A stretch of DNA of 64,000 nt from Henricia sp. BOLD:AAB3569 (Eukaryota > Echinodermata > Asteroidea > Spinulosida > Echinasteridae): assembly GCA_037783545.1 (NCBI GenBank), contig JBBELK010001356.1, positions 24,370 to 88,369 on the forward strand, in the 5' to 3' direction. Every line of letters begins with the position of its first letter. Position 1 is the stretch's first letter. The translations under genes were made by a program, and so were the position numbers. Under the pieces are notes generated by a model. It was not told where the DNA came from and ran no database searches. It saw only the letters and a list, made by a program, of their open reading frames with translations. Positions 60,301-64,000 of the stretch are shown in pieces.

Positions 60301-63300
60301 ACCCGTGCGCATGCTCAGTCCTTCGGACTGTCGTTGACACGGCCCAGTTTGGGACGGGATTTTGGTCAAAGTGTGGTCCAAACGTCGGCAAATTTGGAGG
60401 TCGAAAAATGTTCCGACGAACTTCAATTTTGCATGCTCCAAAGACTCTATATTGCGCACTTGTCCTAAAAAATTGACAGACTTTCGCCGGGAAATGGCAG
60501 AGAAATTTCAGAGTTTAGAAAAAAAAGGGGTTGGCGCTTCCTGGATGCTCCCGCAACCTGTGGCTGTCTGTACACACCTCTTTGGTGTACTCCTGACTCG
60601 TGCGCATGCTCAGTCCTTCGGACTGTCGTTGACACGGCCCAGTTTGGGACGGGATTTTGGTCAAAGTGTGGTCCAAACGTCGGCAAATTTGGAGGTCGAA
60701 AAATGTTCCGACGAACTTCAAATTTTGCATGCTCCAAAGACTCTATATTGCGCACTTTTCCTAAAAAATTGACAGACTTTCGCCGGGAAATGGCAGAGAA
60801 ATTTCAGAGTTTAGAAAAAAAAAGGGGTTGGCGCTTCCTGGATGCTACCGCAACCTGTGGCTGTCTGTACACACCTCTTTGGTGTACTCCTAACTCGTGC
60901 GCATGCTCAGTCCTTCGGACTGTCGTTGACACGGCCCAGTTTGGACGGGATTTTGGTCAAAGTGTGGTCCAAACGTCGGCAAATTTGGAGGTCGAAAAAT
61001 GTTCCGACGAACTTCAAATTTTGCATGCTCCAAAGACTCTATATTGCGCACTTGTCCTAAAAAATTGACAGACTTTCGCCGGGAAATGGCAGAGAAATTT
61101 CAGAGTTTAGAAAAAAAAGGGGTTGGCGCTTCCTGGATGCTCCCGCAACCTGTGGCTGTCTGTACACACCTCTTTGGTGTACTCCTGACTCGTGCGCATG
61201 CTCAGTCCTTCGGACTGTCGTTGACACGGCCCAGTTTGGGACGGGATTTTGGTCAAAGTGTGGTCCAAACGTCGGCAAATTTGGAGGTCGAAAAATGTTC
61301 CGACGAACTTCAAATTTTGCATGCTCCAAAGACTCTATATTGCGCACTTGTCCTAAAAAATTGACAGACTTTCGCCGGGAAATGGCAGAGAAATTTCAGG
61401 AGTTTAGAAAAAAAAGGGGTTGGCGCTTCCTGGATGCTCCCGCAACCTGTGGCTGTCTGTACACACCTCTTTGGTGTACTCCTGACTCGTGCGCATGCTC
61501 AGTCCTTCGGACTGTCGTTGACACGGCCCAGTTTGGGACGGGATTTTGGTCAAAGTGTGGTCCAAACGTCGGCAAATTTGGAGGTCGAAAAATGTTCCGA
61601 CGAACTTCAAATTTTGCATGCTCCAAAGACTCTATATTGCGCACTTGTCCTAAAAAATTGACAGACTTTCGCCGGGAAATGGCAGAGAAATTTCAGAGTT
61701 TAGAAAAAAAAGGGTTGGCGCTTCCTGGATGCTCCCGCAACCTGTGGCTGTCTGTACACACCTCTTTGGTGTACTCCTGACTCGTGCGCATGCTCAGTCC
61801 TTCGGACTGTCGTTGACACGGCCCAGTTTTGGGACGGGATTTTGGTCAAAGTGTGGTCCAAACGTCGGCAAATTTGGAGGTCGAAAAATGTTCCGACGAA
61901 CTTCAAATTTTGCATGCTCCAAAGACTCTATATTGCGCACTTGTCCTAAAAAATTGACAGACTTTCGCCGGGAAATGGCAGAGAAATTTCAGAGTTTAGA
62001 AAAAAAAGGGGTTGGCGCTTCCTGGATGCTCCCGCAACCTGTGGCTGTCTGTACACACCTCTTTGGTGTACTCCTGACTCGTGCGCATGCTCAGTCCTTC
62101 GGACTGTCGTTGACACGGCCCAGTTTGGGACGGGATTTTGGTCAAAGTGTGGTCCAAACGTCGGCAAATTTGGAGGTCGAAAAATTTTCCGACGAACTTC
62201 AAATTTTGCATGCTCCAAAGACTCTATATTGCGCACTTGTCCTAAAAAATTGACAGACTTTCGCCGGGAAATGGCAGAGAAATTTCAGAGTTTAGAAAAA
62301 AAAGGGGTTGGCGCTTCCTGGATGCTCCCGCAACCTGTGGCTGTCTGTACACACCTCTTTGGTGTACTCCTGACTCGTGCGCATGCTCAGTCCTTCGGAC
62401 TGTCGTTGACACGGCCCAGTTTGGGACGGGATTTTGGTCAAAGTGTGGTCCAAACGTCGGCAAATTTGGAGGTCGAAAAATTTTCCGACGAACTTCAAAT
62501 TTTGCATGCTCCAAAGACTCTATATTGCGCACTTGTCCTAAAAAATTGACAGACTTTCGCCGGGAAATGGCAGAGAAATTTCAGAGTTTAGAAAAAAAAG
62601 GGGTTGGCGCTTCCTGGATGCTCCCGCAACCTGTGGCTGTCTGTACACACCTCTTTGGTGTACTCCTGACTCGTGCGCATGCTCAGTCCTTCGGACTGTC
62701 GTTGACACGGCCCAGTTTTGGGACGGGATTTTGGTCAAGTGTGGTCCAAACGTCGGCAAATTTGGAGGTCGAAAAATTTTCCGACGAACTTCAAATTTTG
62801 CATGCTCCAAAGACTCTATATTGCGCACTTGTCCTAAAAAATTGACAGACTTTCGCCGGGAAATGGCAGAGAAATTTCAGAGTTTAGAAAAAAAAGGGGT
62901 TGGCGCTTCCTGGATGCTCCCGCAACCTGTGGCTGTCTGTACACACCTCTTTGGTGTACTCCTGACTCGTGCGCATGCTCAGTCCTTCGGACTGTCGTTG
63001 ACACGGCCCAGTTTGGGACGGGATTTTGGTCAAAGTGTGGTCAAACGTCGGCAAATTTGGAGGTCGAAAAATTTTCCGACGAACTTCAAATTTTGCATGC
63101 TCCAAAGACTCTATATTGCGCACTTGTCCTACAAAATTGACAGACTTTCGCCGGGAAATGGCAGAGAAATTTCAGAGTTTAGAAAAAAAAGGGGTTGGCG
63201 CTTCCTGGATGCTCCCGCAACCTGTGGCTGTCTGTACACACCTCTTTGGTGTACTCCTGACTCGTGCGCATGCTCAGTCCTTCGGACTGTCGTTGACACG

Positions 63301-64000
63301 GCCCAGTTTGGGACGGATTTTGGTCAAAGTGTGGTCCAAACGTCGGGCAAATTTGGAGGTCGAAAATTTTCCGACGAACTTCAAATTTTGCATGCTCAAA
63401 GACTCTATATTGCGCACTTGTCCTAAAAAATTGACAGACTTTTCGCCGGGAAATGGCAGAGAAATTTCAGAGTTTAGAAAAAAAGGGGTTGGCGCTTCCT
63501 GGATGCTCCCGCAACCTGTGGCTGTCTGTACACACCTCTTTGGTGTACTCCTGACTCGTGCGCAATGCTCAGTCCTTCGGACTGTCGTTGACACGGCCCA
63601 GTTTGGGACGGGATTTTGGTGCAAAGTGTGGTCCAAACGTCGGCAAATTTGGAGGTCGAAAAATTTTCGACGAACTTCAATTTTTGCATGCTCCAAAAGA
63701 CTCTATATTGCGCATTGTACCTAAAAAATTGACAGACTTTCGCCGGGAAATGGCTGAGAAATTTCAGAGTTTAGAAAAAAAAGGGGTTGCGCTTCCTGGA
63801 TGCTGCCCGCAACACTTGTGGCTGTCTGTACACCACCTCTTTGGTGTACTCCTGGACTCGTGCGGCAATGCTCAGTCCTTCTGGAATGTCGTGACACGGC
63901 CCAGTTTGGGACGGGATTTTGGTCAAAGTGTGGTCCAAACGTCGGCAAATTTGGACGGTCGAAAATTTTCCGGACAGAACTTCAAATTTTGCATGCTCCA
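57342..64000. repeat. Satellite segment 22, to window edge
   Basis: About 22 monomers, the last one cut by the window edge. It opens as a beta block (AAAAAAATGACAG near 57506, AAATGTGGAGG near 57723, GGCTGTATGTAC near 57899). Units from about 62180 on carry GAAAAATTTTCC in place of GAAAAATGTTCC, as at 4266 and 5300. From about 62700 single-base indels become frequent and are dense after 63300. Confidence 0.93.
62700..64000. other. Second indel-rich stretch at window edge
   Basis: Events include CAGTTTTGGG (62714), GGTCAAGTG (62735), GGTCAAACG (63040), GGACGGATTTT (63312), GTCGGGCAA (63343), GACTTTTCGCC (63437) and many after 63780. The pattern resembles the block at 22311-31630. Confidence 0.55.

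Overview
This window is almost entirely one tandem satellite array with a 296-bp monomer (295 bp when an internal A-run is one base shorter). I estimate about 190 full or partial monomers, all in the same orientation. Twenty copies of a tRNA-derived SINE of about 290 bp interrupt it. I see no credible protein-coding gene, rRNA gene, functional tRNA gene or CRISPR array. The open frames recur because the monomer recurs; 296 is not a multiple of 3, and the frames break at every indel. The genome is eukaryotic. The SINE has a pol III type-2 promoter (A-box-like motif and perfect B box), a LINE-like 3' hairpin and an (ACA)n tail, and it created target-site duplications. An animal is most likely, possibly a marine invertebrate such as a cnidarian, but that placement is a low-confidence guess.

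Layout. (1) 1-11128: monomers broken up by ten SINE copies. Most are 'type A', flanked by the duplication GACTCTATATTG; two are A/B chimeras. (2) 11129-22310: about 38 monomers with no SINE. (3) 22311-31630: the same array, but abruptly full of one-base insertions and deletions, which looks like unpolished sequence. (4) 30554-38173: three 'type B' SINEs (duplication ATGCTCAGTCC). Two carry a nested insertion of about 600 bp that contains a 67-bp minisatellite, a 24-nt palindrome and an AATAAA. The third copy preserves the empty site. (5) 38174-46113: 27 monomers without SINEs, with visible higher-order blocks at offsets of 887, 1480 and 2959 bp. (6) 46114-57341: seven 'type C' SINEs (duplication ACTCGTGCGCATG) in a two-phase higher-order repeat. 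(7) 57342-64000: monomers only, degrading into indels near the right edge.

How the parts relate. At least three independent SINE insertions landed in single monomers. They were then copied with the array, because distances between same-type SINEs equal whole numbers of monomers plus the duplication length. Chimeric SINEs and mixed higher-order blocks record unequal crossing-over or gene conversion between units. The most interesting content is this SINE-satellite history, together with signs that part of the assembly is unreliable.
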